From contig NZ_JAPEOS010000002.1 of the NCBI RefSeq assembly GCF_026340975.1, positions 1,072,501 to 1,136,500 of the forward strand: a stretch of 64,000 nt of DNA. Direction: 5' to 3'. Both the position numbers and the translations under genes were made by a program. Below the pieces are notes generated by a model. It did no database searches. It saw only the letters and a program-made list of their open reading frames with translations, and was not told the origin of the DNA. Shown piece by piece: positions 43,284 through 52,091 of this stretch (position 1 is the first letter of the stretch; each line of letters begins with the position of its first letter). The stretch comes from Streptomyces sp. NBC_01214 (GTDB lineage Bacteria > Actinomycetota > Actinomycetes > Streptomycetales > Streptomycetaceae).

Positions 43284-43909
43284 GCGCCGCCACCAAGGAG
43301 AAGCTGCTCGAAGGGGCCCTGCGCACCGTGGCCGAGCAGGGCATCGCCAAGGCCTCCGCCCGCACCGTCGCGGCCACCGCCGGGGTGGGGCAGGGCCTGA
43401 TCTTCTACCACTTCGGCTCCGTGGACGAACTGCTCGCCGCGGCCTGCCGGTACGGCGCCGAGCAGCGGGTGGCCCGCTACCGCGACCGGCTCGCCGCCCT
43501 GGGCAGCCTCGCCGAACTGCTGGAGTTCGCCCGCGCCATGCACGAGGAGGAGCGGGCCGCCGGAAACGTCGCCCTGCTCGGGCAGCTGCTGGCCGCCGGG
43601 CAGACCTCGCCCGTCCTGGCCGCCGCCACCGCCGACGGGCTCGGGCTGTGGATCGAGGAGCTGGAGAAGGTCCTCACCCGGCTGCTGTCGGCGACCCCGC
43701 TGGAGGGGTACGCCGACCCGGCCGGGCTGGCCCGGGCCACGGCCGCCTCGTTCATCGGCATCGAGCTGTACGAAGGGGTGGACCCGGGGGGCGCCGGCAG
43801 CGCGCTCGCCGCGCTGGAACAGCTCGCCGGGCTGGCCGCCGTGCTGGAAGGCCTCGGCTCCCTGAGCCAGCGCGTGGTGCGGCACGGCCTGCGGCGCGGC
43901 ACCCGCTGA
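43280..43909 (+). CDS. TetR-family regulator of the DUF4166 operon
   Basis: A 209-residue TetR-type repressor. The N-terminal HTH reads TVAEQGIAKASARTVAATAGVGQGLIFYHFGSVDELLAAA. The C-terminal ligand domain is helical and hydrophobic. ATG at 43280 overlaps the DUF4166 stop, so it is the last gene of the operon, and the paired palindromes at 41827 and 41862 are its expected targets. The ligand is unknown; a lipid or other hydrophobic compound would fit its partners. Confidence 0.87.
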   Translation: MSAATKEKLLEGALRTVAEQGIAKASARTVAATAGVGQGLIFYHFGSVDELLAAACRYGAEQRVARYRDRLAALGSLAELLEFARAMHEEERAAGNVALLGQLLAAGQTSPVLAAATADGLGLWIEELEKVLTRLLSATPLEGYADPAGLARATAASFIGIELYEGVDPGGAGSALAALEQLAGLAAVLEGLGSLSQRVVRHGLRRGTR

Positions 43910-44149
43910 CCCGGGGGTGCCTGGCCGATCAGGTCGGGCCCGCGGTGGCCGGCACCGCTCCCTGATCCGGCCTCACCGACAGGGCGTCCGCTGGCCGCGC
44001 CGCCCCCGCCGGCCGCACGCGTCACCCGTACGGCCCTGTGGCCCGGACCTGAGGAAGGACCGCCCGGTCGGCCGATCCCCGTTCGACACGACCGAGTTCG
44101 TCACCTTTCGTGGGGGTACAGGCCTCGGGATCGAGCACCGGGAGGGACC

Positions 44150-45910
44150 GTGGCGCCGGAAGGCTTCGACTACGAGACGCACAGCCGCCTCGCCGGTCCG
44201 TTCGCGCAGCCGGCTCCCGGCCCCGACGGCGTCCACCGGGTGGAGTACCGCTCCCTGCTCTCGCGCGAGGAGGTCCGCACCCGAATACGGGCGATCGCCC
44301 TCATGACGCTCGCCCCGGTGGCCGCGGCCGGACTGCTGCTCTACCTGGTCTGGCCCACCCACTGGACCGTCCGGGAGGGCGCCGCCCGCTGGCTGATCGT
44401 CTGCGATGCCATGATGCTCTGCTCCATCGCGTTGATCATGCTGTTCACGCTGGTCAACGTGGTGTCGATCGCCCACGCCACGATGGCCGCCTGCGACCCC
44501 GTCCCCGTACCGCCCGAGCCCGGCACCCGCGTCGCGTTCCTGACGACCTACGTCCCCGGCAAGGAGCCCCTCGCCATGGTGCGGGCCACCCTCCGGGGCG
44601 CGCGGCGCGTCCGCCACGACGGGTCGCTGGACGTATGGCTGCTGGACGAGGGCGACGACCCCGAGGCCCGGGCGCTGTGCGCGAAGCTCGGCGTACGGCA
44701 CTTCACCCGCAAGGGGGTGCCCGAGTGGAACACGGCGAAGGGCTCCCACCGGGCGAAGACCAAGCACGGCAACTACAACGCCTGGCTGGAGCGGCACGGC
44801 GACGACTACGAGTTCTTCGCCTCCGTCGACACCGACCACGTCCCGCTCCCGAACTACCTGGAGCGGATGCTCGGATTCTTCCGCGACCCCGACGTCGCCT
44901 TCGTCGTCGGCCCGCAGGTCTACGGCAACTACACGGAGGCCGTCACCAAGGCCGCCGAGTCCCAGCAGTACCTCTTCCACGCCCTGATCCAGCGCGCCGG
45001 CAACCGGTACGGCGCCCCCATGTTCGTCGGCACCAACAACACCGTACGGATCGGCGCCCTGCGGCAGATCGGCGGACTCTACGATTCCATCACCGAGGAC
45101 ATGGCCACCGGCTTCGAACTCCACCGCCGCAGGAACCCGGCCACGGGCCGGTTCTGGCGTTCCGTCTACACCCCCGACGTGCTGGCCGTCGGCGAGGGCC
45201 CCGCCTCCTGGACCGACCTCTTCACCCAGCAGCTGCGCTGGTCCAGGGGCACCTACGAGACCCTGTTCAAGCAGTACCGCAAGGGCCTCTTCACGATGCC
45301 CGCCGGGCGCCGGCTCAACTACACGCTGATGCTCGTCTACTACCCGATGACCGCCGTGAACTGGCTGCTCGGCGTCCTCAGCTGCGCCCTCTTCCTGTGG
45401 TTCGGCGCCTCCGGCACCCAGGTCTCCTCCAAGGTCTGGCTGATGCTCTACGCCGACGCGGCCGCCCTCCAGGTGGGCCTCTACCTGTGGAACCGCCGCC
45501 ACAACGTCTCGCCCCACGAACCGGCCGGCTCCGGCGGTGTCGCGGGCATGGCCCTGTCCGCGGTCTGCGCGCCCGTCTACCTCAGGTCGCTCGGCTCGGC
45601 GCTGCTGCGCACCGAGGGCCGTTTCGTCGTCACCCCCAAGGGCGGTGACGCCAGCCCCGACCGGCTGATGACCTTCCGCATCCACCTCTTCTGGGCCGCC
45701 GTCCTCATCGTCTCGCTGCTGGCGTCCGTCCGCTTCGACCACACGCACGTCGCCATGCGCGTCTGGGCGGTGCTGGCCCTGGCCATCGCGCTCGCCCCGG
45801 TCGCCGTGTGGTGCCTGACGCGCGGCCGGGCGGGATCCGGGGGCGGGGCGAACGGGGGCTCCGAGCCGGGTGAGGAGCCGGCGTACGTGCGGGCGACAGG
45901 AGGGAACTGA
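44150..45910 (+). CDS. Cellulose-synthase-like GT2 glycosyltransferase
   Basis: A 586-residue membrane-bound processive GT2 enzyme of the CslA/BcsA type. Two N-terminal helices (about 47-70 and 83-112) precede the catalytic domain, with D169/D170, the DxD pair D227-T-D229, TED (315-317, catalytic base) and QQLRW (360-364); three or four C-terminal helices follow (about 385-560). GTG at 44150 has GGGAGGGA upstream. The copper-oxidase-like gene starts 2 nt after its stop, repeating the CslA-GlxA pairing that makes tip glycan in Streptomyces. Confidence 0.88.
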   Translation: MAPEGFDYETHSRLAGPFAQPAPGPDGVHRVEYRSLLSREEVRTRIRAIALMTLAPVAAAGLLLYLVWPTHWTVREGAARWLIVCDAMMLCSIALIMLFTLVNVVSIAHATMAACDPVPVPPEPGTRVAFLTTYVPGKEPLAMVRATLRGARRVRHDGSLDVWLLDEGDDPEARALCAKLGVRHFTRKGVPEWNTAKGSHRAKTKHGNYNAWLERHGDDYEFFASVDTDHVPLPNYLERMLGFFRDPDVAFVVGPQVYGNYTEAVTKAAESQQYLFHALIQRAGNRYGAPMFVGTNNTVRIGALRQIGGLYDSITEDMATGFELHRRRNPATGRFWRSVYTPDVLAVGEGPASWTDLFTQQLRWSRGTYETLFKQYRKGLFTMPAGRRLNYTLMLVYYPMTAVNWLLGVLSCALFLWFGASGTQVSSKVWLMLYADAAALQVGLYLWNRRHNVSPHEPAGSGGVAGMALSAVCAPVYLRSLGSALLRTEGRFVVTPKGGDASPDRLMTFRIHLFWAAVLIVSLLASVRFDHTHVAMRVWAVLALAIALAPVAVWCLTRGRAGSGGGANGGSEPGEEPAYVRATGGN

Positions 45911-45912
45911 GC

Positions 45913-47889
45913 ATGGACTACCGGCCGTCGAAGAAGTTCAAGAAGACCGCCCTGGGCGCCGGCGCCGTGCTGGTGCTGGTCGCGCTCAACGCACCCGCCG
46001 CGATCTCCTTCGCCGAGGACAAGTACCACGCATACAAGATCGGGCAGACCAGTTACCGGATCCAGTACGGGTCGTGGGGCCTCATCGGGCTCCCCGAGGA
46101 GTACCGGATCAACGCCATGCACGCGGCCCTGCTGCACACGGGCAAGGTGCTGCTGATCGCCGGCAGCGGCAACGACCAGAAGAACTTCGACAAGGGCACC
46201 TTCGACACCGTCCTGTGGGACCCGAAGGACGACAGCTTCAAGAAGATCCCGACACCGGAGGACTTCTTCTGCGCCGGGCACAGCCAGCTGCCCGACGGGC
46301 GGCTGTTGGTGGCCGGCGGCACCGCCCGGTACGAGGTCCTCCGCGGGAAGGTCACCCGGGCGGGCGGGCGGATGCGGGTCAAGAACGAGAACCCCGACAA
46401 GGCCGTCAAGCTGCGCAAGGGCACCCGGTTCCGCTCTCCGTCCGGGGTGGAGTACGAGGCGAAGTTCGACGTGGTCGTGCCGAAGGCCAGGAAGGACTTC
46501 GAGATCACCTACGGGCGCGGCGGGCAGGTCATGCCGTGGCGGACCACCGTGGTCGCCGCCGAGTCGCGGGTCTTCGTGGAGGCGGTGAAACCCGGCGCCG
46601 AGGGGCTGACGACGGAGGCCGCGCAGTACGAGGTGGTTGGGCTGACCGGCAAGGACGCCGACAACGTCTACGGGCTCGCGGAACGGCTGAGCGCCGACAA
46701 GCAGGACTTCCAGGGCATCAAGTCGGCGTACGAGTTCGACCCGGTGGCGGAGAAGTACCTGCGCGTCGACCCGATGAGCGACGCCCGCTGGTACCCGACG
46801 CTCGTGACCCTGGAGGACGGGCGGGTGCTCGCGGTCTCCGGGCTCAACGACGTGGGCGACGTGGTGCCCGGCGACAACGAGTACTACGACCCGCGGACGA
46901 AGAAGTGGTCCAAGGCCCCCTTCCACTACTTCCCGACCTATCCCGCGCTCTTCCTCATGCAGGGCGGCAAGCTCCTCTACACCGGCTCCAACGCGGGCTA
47001 CGGCCCGAAGACCAAGGGGCGCGAGCCGGGCGTGTGGGACCTTGCGACCAACGAGTTCAAGAAGGTGGGCGGGCTCGCGGAGCCGGACCGGCTGGAGACT
47101 TCCGCCTCGCTCCTGCTGCCGCCCGCCCAGGACCAGAAGGTGATGGTCCTCGGCGGTGGCGGGGTCGGCGAGTCCAAGCTCTCGTCCAGCCGGACCGCGA
47201 TCGTGGACCTGAAGGAGGAGAACCCGGTCTTCCGGTCCTCGGCGCGGCTGCCGCGCGCCACCCGCTACCTGAGCAGCGTGCTGTTGCCGGACGACTCGGT
47301 CTTCACCACGGGCGGCTCCGCCGACTACCGCGGCCGCAGCGCCAGCGACATCCACAAGGCGCAGTTCTACTACCCGCGCACCGACTCCTTCGCGGCCGCC
47401 GCCGATCCGACCGTGGGCCGCAACTACCACTCCGAGGCGCTGCTGCTGCCGGACGGGCGGGTGGCGACCTTCGGCTCGGACCCGCTCTTCGCCGACAAGG
47501 ACAACACCAGGCTCGGCAAGTTCGAGCACCGGCTGGAGGTGTACTCGCCCCCGTACCTCTACCGCGGCGCGGACCGGCGGCCCGTCCTCGGCGAGGGGCC
47601 CGAGGAGTTCGACGCGAAGGGGCGGGCCACCTTCGCCGCCGCGCACCCGGAGCGGATCGAGCGGGCCCGACTGATGCGGCCGAGCGCGGTCACGCACACC
47701 ACGGACGTGGAACAGCGCTCGATCGAACTCGGGCTGACCAGGACGGACGACTCGGTCACGGTCGAGGTGCCGCAGGACCCGACGCTGGTGCCGCCCGGCT
47801 GGTACATGCTGTTCGTGACCGACGCCGACGGGACGCCCTCGGTGGCGAAGTGGCTCCAGGTCAAGGCCCCGCAGCCGGCGGCCCCGTAG
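45913..47889 (+). CDS. GlxA-like radical copper oxidase (galactose-oxidase fold)
   Basis: A 658-residue membrane-anchored Kelch-type oxidase: one N-terminal helix (about 10-34), then the beta-propeller and a C-terminal DUF1929 domain. Candidate cofactor residues are all present: Cys120 (FCAGHSQ), Tyr294 (ARWYPT, cross-linking partner), Tyr505-His506 (GRNYHSE) and His595 (SAVTHTTD). Trp293 is the likely stacking residue. Expected to oxidise a glycan alcohol with copper and oxygen, yielding an aldehyde and H2O2. Coupled to the GT2 gene; GGAGGG precedes the ATG. Confidence 0.88.
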   Translation: MDYRPSKKFKKTALGAGAVLVLVALNAPAAISFAEDKYHAYKIGQTSYRIQYGSWGLIGLPEEYRINAMHAALLHTGKVLLIAGSGNDQKNFDKGTFDTVLWDPKDDSFKKIPTPEDFFCAGHSQLPDGRLLVAGGTARYEVLRGKVTRAGGRMRVKNENPDKAVKLRKGTRFRSPSGVEYEAKFDVVVPKARKDFEITYGRGGQVMPWRTTVVAAESRVFVEAVKPGAEGLTTEAAQYEVVGLTGKDADNVYGLAERLSADKQDFQGIKSAYEFDPVAEKYLRVDPMSDARWYPTLVTLEDGRVLAVSGLNDVGDVVPGDNEYYDPRTKKWSKAPFHYFPTYPALFLMQGGKLLYTGSNAGYGPKTKGREPGVWDLATNEFKKVGGLAEPDRLETSASLLLPPAQDQKVMVLGGGGVGESKLSSSRTAIVDLKEENPVFRSSARLPRATRYLSSVLLPDDSVFTTGGSADYRGRSASDIHKAQFYYPRTDSFAAAADPTVGRNYHSEALLLPDGRVATFGSDPLFADKDNTRLGKFEHRLEVYSPPYLYRGADRRPVLGEGPEEFDAKGRATFAAAHPERIERARLMRPSAVTHTTDVEQRSIELGLTRTDDSVTVEVPQDPTLVPPGWYMLFVTDADGTPSVAKWLQVKAPQPAAP

Positions 47890-47934
47890 GGGTCCGGCCG
47901 GTCGGGTCGGGCGGGGCCGTGGTGCACTCCCCGG

Positions 47935-48975
47935 TCATTGCCTGGCGCGGCGGGCCAGGCCCAGGGCGTAGTCAGGCCACCAGGTGCCGGCCGACGGGCC
48001 GCCGCGGCAGGTCCCGTCGGACTCGCCGGGCCGCTTGACCCAGAGGTACGCGTCCACGAGCGGGTCGCCCGTCCGGTCGGTCGGCGGTGCCCCGAGGGCG
48101 CGGCCCGGCGGATTGCACCAGGCCTGGGAGCGGTTGCCGGGCAGCGGCCCGTCGCCGTTGCGGCTGGTGTCGATGACGAAGTGCTTGCCGCTGGTGCCCT
48201 GGGAGATCTTGGCGCCGTAGGCCCGGGCGGCCGCGTCGGGCTGGAAGTTGGAGACGTTGAGGGCGAAGCCGTCGGCCCGGGCGAGGCCCGCCTTGAAGAG
48301 GGGGTCGACCAGGTCCATGGGGTTGGGGATCCAGGCCGGGTTGCCGGCGTCCAGATAGACCTTGGTGTTGGGGTTCTTCTTCAGCCGGTCGACGGCCTCA
48401 GAGAGCAGCTGGTAGCGCTCGGCGTGGTGCTCGGGTCGGGTGCAGCCGTCGATGATGTGCGCGATGGCGTCCGGCTCCAGGACGACGACGGCCTTGGTGT
48501 CCTCGATGTTGTCGGCGAAGGCGCCGATCCAACTGCGGTAGGCCCGGGCGTCGGGGGCGCCGCCGGCCGAGTGCTGACCGCAGTCCCGGTAGGGGATGTT
48601 GTACGCGGCGAGCAGCAGGGTCCGCCCGGTGGCCCGGGCTCCCGCCCTGGCCCGGCGGATCTCGGGGCCGGGGTCGTCGCCGGGTCCCCACAGGGTGAGC
48701 GGCCGGTCCGCGATCCTGCGCAACACCTGGGCGTCGCTGTTGCGGCCCGCCGCCTCCCAGGCCGCGACCTGCCGGGCGGCGTCGCTGTGCGGGTCCACCC
48801 AGAACGGGGACTCCTCGGCCGCGACGATGGGGGAGGGCGCCGCGGGCGTGGCGGCGGGGGTCCCCGGCTCGGGCGCGGGCTCGCCGCCGCAGGCGGGGGC
48901 CGCGGCGAGGAGCGCGAGGAGGCCGAGGACGGGGGCGGTGGTGCGAAAACGCGGCCTGCGAGCGGCGGGGGGCAT
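47935..48975 (-). CDS. GH6 glycoside hydrolase lipoprotein (CslZ-like)
   Basis: A 346-residue family 6 glycoside hydrolase (endoglucanase/cellobiohydrolase fold). A lipobox LAAAPAC puts the lipid-bearing Cys at residue 29, so it is anchored on the outer face of the membrane. Catalytic-region motifs are YNIPYRDC (Asp131) and VVVLEPDA (Asp169, likely the acid) and FVIDTSRNGDG. ATG at 48975 after GAGGAAG is chosen because the signal sequence starts there. It converges on the GT2/copper-oxidase pair, the same trio as cslA-glxA-cslZ. Confidence 0.87.
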   Translation of the reverse strand: MPPAARRPRFRTTAPVLGLLALLAAAPACGGEPAPEPGTPAATPAAPSPIVAAEESPFWVDPHSDAARQVAAWEAAGRNSDAQVLRRIADRPLTLWGPGDDPGPEIRRARAGARATGRTLLLAAYNIPYRDCGQHSAGGAPDARAYRSWIGAFADNIEDTKAVVVLEPDAIAHIIDGCTRPEHHAERYQLLSEAVDRLKKNPNTKVYLDAGNPAWIPNPMDLVDPLFKAGLARADGFALNVSNFQPDAAARAYGAKISQGTSGKHFVIDTSRNGDGPLPGNRSQAWCNPPGRALGAPPTDRTGDPLVDAYLWVKRPGESDGTCRGGPSAGTWWPDYALGLARRARQ

Positions 48976-49099
48976 CCGGCTTCCTCGGGACGAAGGGTCG
49001 GGCAGCGGAGCGAGATACCGGCACATGTTGACATGTCGGACAGTTGGCATGGCTGTGCGACACCGGGCGGCAGGGCCGAGCGGGCCGGGCCGGCCGGGA

Positions 49100-50098
49100 T
49101 CAGGGGGTGGGGGCGCCCGTGGTGAGCGCGATCGCCAGCGGGGTGCGCTCGTAGCGGACCTGGCGGCCGTGGCGCGAGGAGATGAGCAGCCCCGCCGCCC
49201 GCAGGACCCCCAGGTGGGCCGAGACCGTGGAGGGGGCGAGGGCGAGCCGGTGGGCCAGCGCCGTGGTGGAGGCCGGTTCCTCCAGCGCGCACAGCACCTC
49301 GGCCCGGGCTCGGCCCAGCAGCTGGGCGAGCACGTCCGGGGTGTTCTCCTGGGCCGGGGTCCACAGGCCGCCGATGCCGCGGGCCGGGTAGACGATGGTG
49401 GGCTGCCAGGGCGGGTCGAAGCCGCCCGCGATCCCCGGCCAGATGAAGGCGCTCGGCATCAGGAGCAGTCCCCGGCCGCCCAGGACGCGCTCGTGGTGAC
49501 TGGTGGGCCGGTCGATGGTCAGGGTGAGGGAGGCGGCGTCCCAAGCCAGGCTCGGGTGCAGCCCGTCGAAGAGGGACTGGAGACCGCCGGCGGCGAGGCG
49601 GCGCGAGTGGAAAAGGACGTCCGCCTCCAGCAGGGCCCGCAGCCGCGGCCAGTGCGGCTCGATCAGCACGCTCCAGGCCCGTTCCATCAGATCGGCCAGG
49701 TCCCGCACGGCCCGGGCCGGATCGGCCAGCAGGGACCGGCCCAGGTCGCTGTCGAGGGCGCCGGGCGTACTGGCCAGCGACTTGCGGATGTCCTCGCGCG
49801 CCACGGCCGGATCCGCCCCGCGGATCAGCGCGATCTCCTCCCCGAAGGAGACCCCGGGTCCGCTGGGCGGCGGGCCGATGAAGTCCGCACTGTGTCCGCG
49901 GTGCGGCATCAGCAGCCACAGCGGCCGCAGGTCCAGCCCGGCGGCGGCGGCGCGGATCTGCCGCAGCCAGGGCAGGTGGTAGCCCTGCCGTTCCGCGAGC
50001 TTCAGGGTGCGGACCGCCTCCTGCGTCTCCCACGCGGGCGAGAGCGCGAAGCGGCACCGCAGCAGGTCCTCGTGCCCGAAATAGTGGTGCAACCCCAT
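49100..50098 (-). CDS. ArsR-type transcriptional regulator (DUF5937)
   Basis: A 332-residue regulator. The C-terminal ~80 residues form an ArsR-like winged helix (CALEEPASTTALAHRLALAPSTVSAHLGVLRAAGLLISSRHGRQVRYERTPL). The N-terminal ~240 residues are an uncharacterised helical/ligand-like domain (DUF5937). ATG at 50098 follows GGAGGGAG; the longer frame is non-coding. Divergent from an MFS transporter with an 18-bp inverted repeat between them, so it likely controls that transporter. Confidence 0.83.
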   Translation of the reverse strand: MGLHHYFGHEDLLRCRFALSPAWETQEAVRTLKLAERQGYHLPWLRQIRAAAAGLDLRPLWLLMPHRGHSADFIGPPPSGPGVSFGEEIALIRGADPAVAREDIRKSLASTPGALDSDLGRSLLADPARAVRDLADLMERAWSVLIEPHWPRLRALLEADVLFHSRRLAAGGLQSLFDGLHPSLAWDAASLTLTIDRPTSHHERVLGGRGLLLMPSAFIWPGIAGGFDPPWQPTIVYPARGIGGLWTPAQENTPDVLAQLLGRARAEVLCALEEPASTTALAHRLALAPSTVSAHLGVLRAAGLLISSRHGRQVRYERTPLAIALTTGAPTP

Positions 50099-50182
50099 CC
50101 CGGCGCTCCCTCCCCTTCCTCGTCCCGCGCGATGTCGATGACGCCGACGATGGTGCCGACGACGTGAAGACTCTGCCCCACC

Positions 50183-50200
50183 ATTCGGCCCCAGCCGAAT
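50183..50200. promoter_or_regulatory. Operator between the ArsR-type regulator and the MFS gene
   Basis: ATTCGGC (50183-50189), CCCA, GCCGAAT (50194-50200): a perfect inverted repeat in the 140-bp divergent region, 38 bp before the MFS start. Likely binding site of the adjacent ArsR-type regulator. Confidence 0.65.
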
Positions 50201-50238
50201 CTCTGGGGCGCCGGCCCCGGGCCCGGGAGGCTGGGCCC

Positions 50239-51495
50239 ATGCCAGCCGATACCCAGGCGCCCGGGCGGTCCGCACCGCCACCGGGCTACCGCTCCGTGTT
50301 CCGGGTCCGTGAGTTCCGGACCGTCTTCGCCGCCCACCTGCTGTCCGTGTTCGGCGTGGTCGTCGCCGAGATCTCGCTGTCCGTCCTCGTCTACCGCACC
50401 ACCGGCTCGCCCCTGATGAGCGCGCTGACCTTCGCCGTCGGCTTCCTCCCGTACGCCCTCGGCGGCACCCTGCTCGCCGGGATCGCCGACCGCCGTCCTG
50501 CCCGCCGGGTGCTCGTCGCCTGCGACCTCGTCTGCGCGTTCTGCGCGGCCGCCATGGTGGCGCCGGGCACGCCCGTCGCCGTGCTCCTCGTACTGCGCTG
50601 CGCGATGGCCTTCGTGGCGCCGCTGTTCCAGGGCACGCGCAACGCCTCCCTCGCCGACGTCCTCGGCACCGGCGACGCCTTCGTCCTGGGCCGCTCGCTG
50701 CTGCGCATGGTGGCCCAGAGCGCCCAGCTCATCGGCTTCGGCCTCGGCGGGCTGCTGCTCACCGTGCTCGCGCCGCGCGCGGCCATCGGCCTCACCGCCG
50801 CCGGCTTCCTCGGCTCCGCACTGCTGCTGCGGCTGGGCACGCGCAGCCGCCCCGCCCGCAGCGGCGCCCGCACCTCCCCGCTCGCCGGACTGCGCGCCGT
50901 CCTCGGCCGGCGCCGGCTGCGTGCGCTGATGCTGTTGTTCTGGCTGCCGCCCGTCTTCCTCGTCGCCCCGGAGGCGCTGCTCGCCCCGTACGCGGACGGC
51001 ATCGGCGTCGGCACCGCCGCTCTCGGCCTGATGATGTGCGCCCTGCCCGTCGGCACCATCGCCGGGGAGCTCTGGGCCGGCTCGGCCCTCACCGCCCGGA
51101 CGCGGTCGCGGATCGTGGTGCCGCTCGCGGCCGCCGGGCTGCTGCCGCTCCTGCTCTTCGCCGTCCGGCCGGGCCTGCCCGTGGTCCTCGCCGCCCTGCT
51201 GCTCGCCGGGCTGGCCCACGCCCACACCCTCGGGCTGGACCAGTGGTACGTCGAAGCCGTACCCGACGAGCTGCGCGGCCGGGCGATGACGCTGCTCAGC
51301 ACCGGTCTGATGACCCTCCAGGGGGTCGGCATGGCCCTGGCCGGCCTCGCCGCCGAATTCCGCCCGGTGCACGAGGTCGTCACCGGCGCCGGGGTCCTCG
51401 GCACGGGGGTCGTGCTGCTGCTCCTGGCCGAACTCCGGGCGGCCGCCCGGCAGGAGGAACGACTGAGGGATGAGACGGCCCCCGCGGTGAAGTGA
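50239..51495 (+). CDS. MFS transporter
   Basis: A 418-residue major facilitator with twelve predicted helices. The conserved loop 2-3 motif appears as GIADRRPARRVLVACD (between helices 2 and 3), and a long cytoplasmic middle loop (about 200-225). It resembles drug/metabolite efflux MFS proteins. ATG at 50239 follows GGGAGG. Controlled, by position, by the divergent ArsR-type gene. Confidence 0.87.
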   Translation: MPADTQAPGRSAPPPGYRSVFRVREFRTVFAAHLLSVFGVVVAEISLSVLVYRTTGSPLMSALTFAVGFLPYALGGTLLAGIADRRPARRVLVACDLVCAFCAAAMVAPGTPVAVLLVLRCAMAFVAPLFQGTRNASLADVLGTGDAFVLGRSLLRMVAQSAQLIGFGLGGLLLTVLAPRAAIGLTAAGFLGSALLLRLGTRSRPARSGARTSPLAGLRAVLGRRRLRALMLLFWLPPVFLVAPEALLAPYADGIGVGTAALGLMMCALPVGTIAGELWAGSALTARTRSRIVVPLAAAGLLPLLLFAVRPGLPVVLAALLLAGLAHAHTLGLDQWYVEAVPDELRGRAMTLLSTGLMTLQGVGMALAGLAAEFRPVHEVVTGAGVLGTGVVLLLLAELRAAARQEERLRDETAPAVK

Positions 51496-51503
51496 CCTCC
51501 CGG

Positions 51504-51509
51504 TAGGGT
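51504..51509 (+). promoter_or_regulatory. Putative -10 for a leaderless MarR transcript
   Basis: TAGGGT ends 7 nt before the GTG at 51517. There is little room for an untranslated leader. No clear -35 is visible. Confidence 0.4.
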
Positions 51510-51516
51510 CGGACGC

Positions 51517-52023
51517 GTGCCCAAGCCGCTCAGCCTTCCCTTCGACCCCATCGCCCGCGCCGACGAGCTCTGGCAGCAGCGCTGGGGGCCCGTGCCCTCG
51601 ATGGCCGCGATCACCTCGATCATGCGCGCGCACCAGATCCTGCTCGGTGAGGTCGACGCGGTCGTCAAGCCGTACGGGCTGACCTTCGCCCGCTACGAGG
51701 CACTGGTGCTGCTCACCTTCTCCAAGGCCGGCGAACTGCCGATGTCCAAGATCGGCGAGAGGCTGATGGTCCACCCGACCTCGGTGACCAACACCGTGGA
51801 CCGGCTGGTGAGGTCCGGACTGGTCGCCAAGCGGCCCAACCCGAACGACGGCCGCGGCACCCTCGCCTCCATCACGGAGAAGGGCCGCGAGGTCGTCGAA
51901 GCCGCCACGAAGGACCTGATGGCCGTCGACTTCGGCCTGGGCGCCTACGACGCCGAGGAGTGCGGGGAGATCTTCGCGCTGCTGCGCCCGCTGCGGGTGG
52001 CCGCGGCGGACTTCCAGGAGTAG
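51517..52023 (+). CDS. MarR-family regulator (Sco5413-type)
   Basis: A 168-residue MarR protein with the HTH segment PMSKIGERLMVHPTSVTNTVDRLVRSGLVAKRPNPNDGRGTLASITEKG. Probable counterpart of the widespread actinomycete regulator Sco5413 (crystal structure known, function unknown), judged from order: MarR, DUF3817, icmA. GTG at 51517. It could regulate icmA, whose promoter carries a large palindrome, but this is inference. Confidence 0.85.
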   Translation: MPKPLSLPFDPIARADELWQQRWGPVPSMAAITSIMRAHQILLGEVDAVVKPYGLTFARYEALVLLTFSKAGELPMSKIGERLMVHPTSVTNTVDRLVRSGLVAKRPNPNDGRGTLASITEKGREVVEAATKDLMAVDFGLGAYDAEECGEIFALLRPLRVAAADFQE

Positions 52024-52054
52024 CCGGGGCCGGCGGCCGGGGCCCGGGGCCGCG

Positions 52055-52084
52055 TCAAGATCGAGCAAAACGGACGGCTAGGCT
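52055..52084 (+). promoter_or_regulatory. Promoter of the second DUF3817 gene
   Basis: TCAAGA at 52055-52060 and TAGGCT at 52079-52084, 18 bp apart, 7 nt before the ATG at 52092. The block GTCAAGATC is shared with the paralogue's promoter at 41013-41021. Confidence 0.5.
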
Positions 52085-52091
52085 CGTCGGC

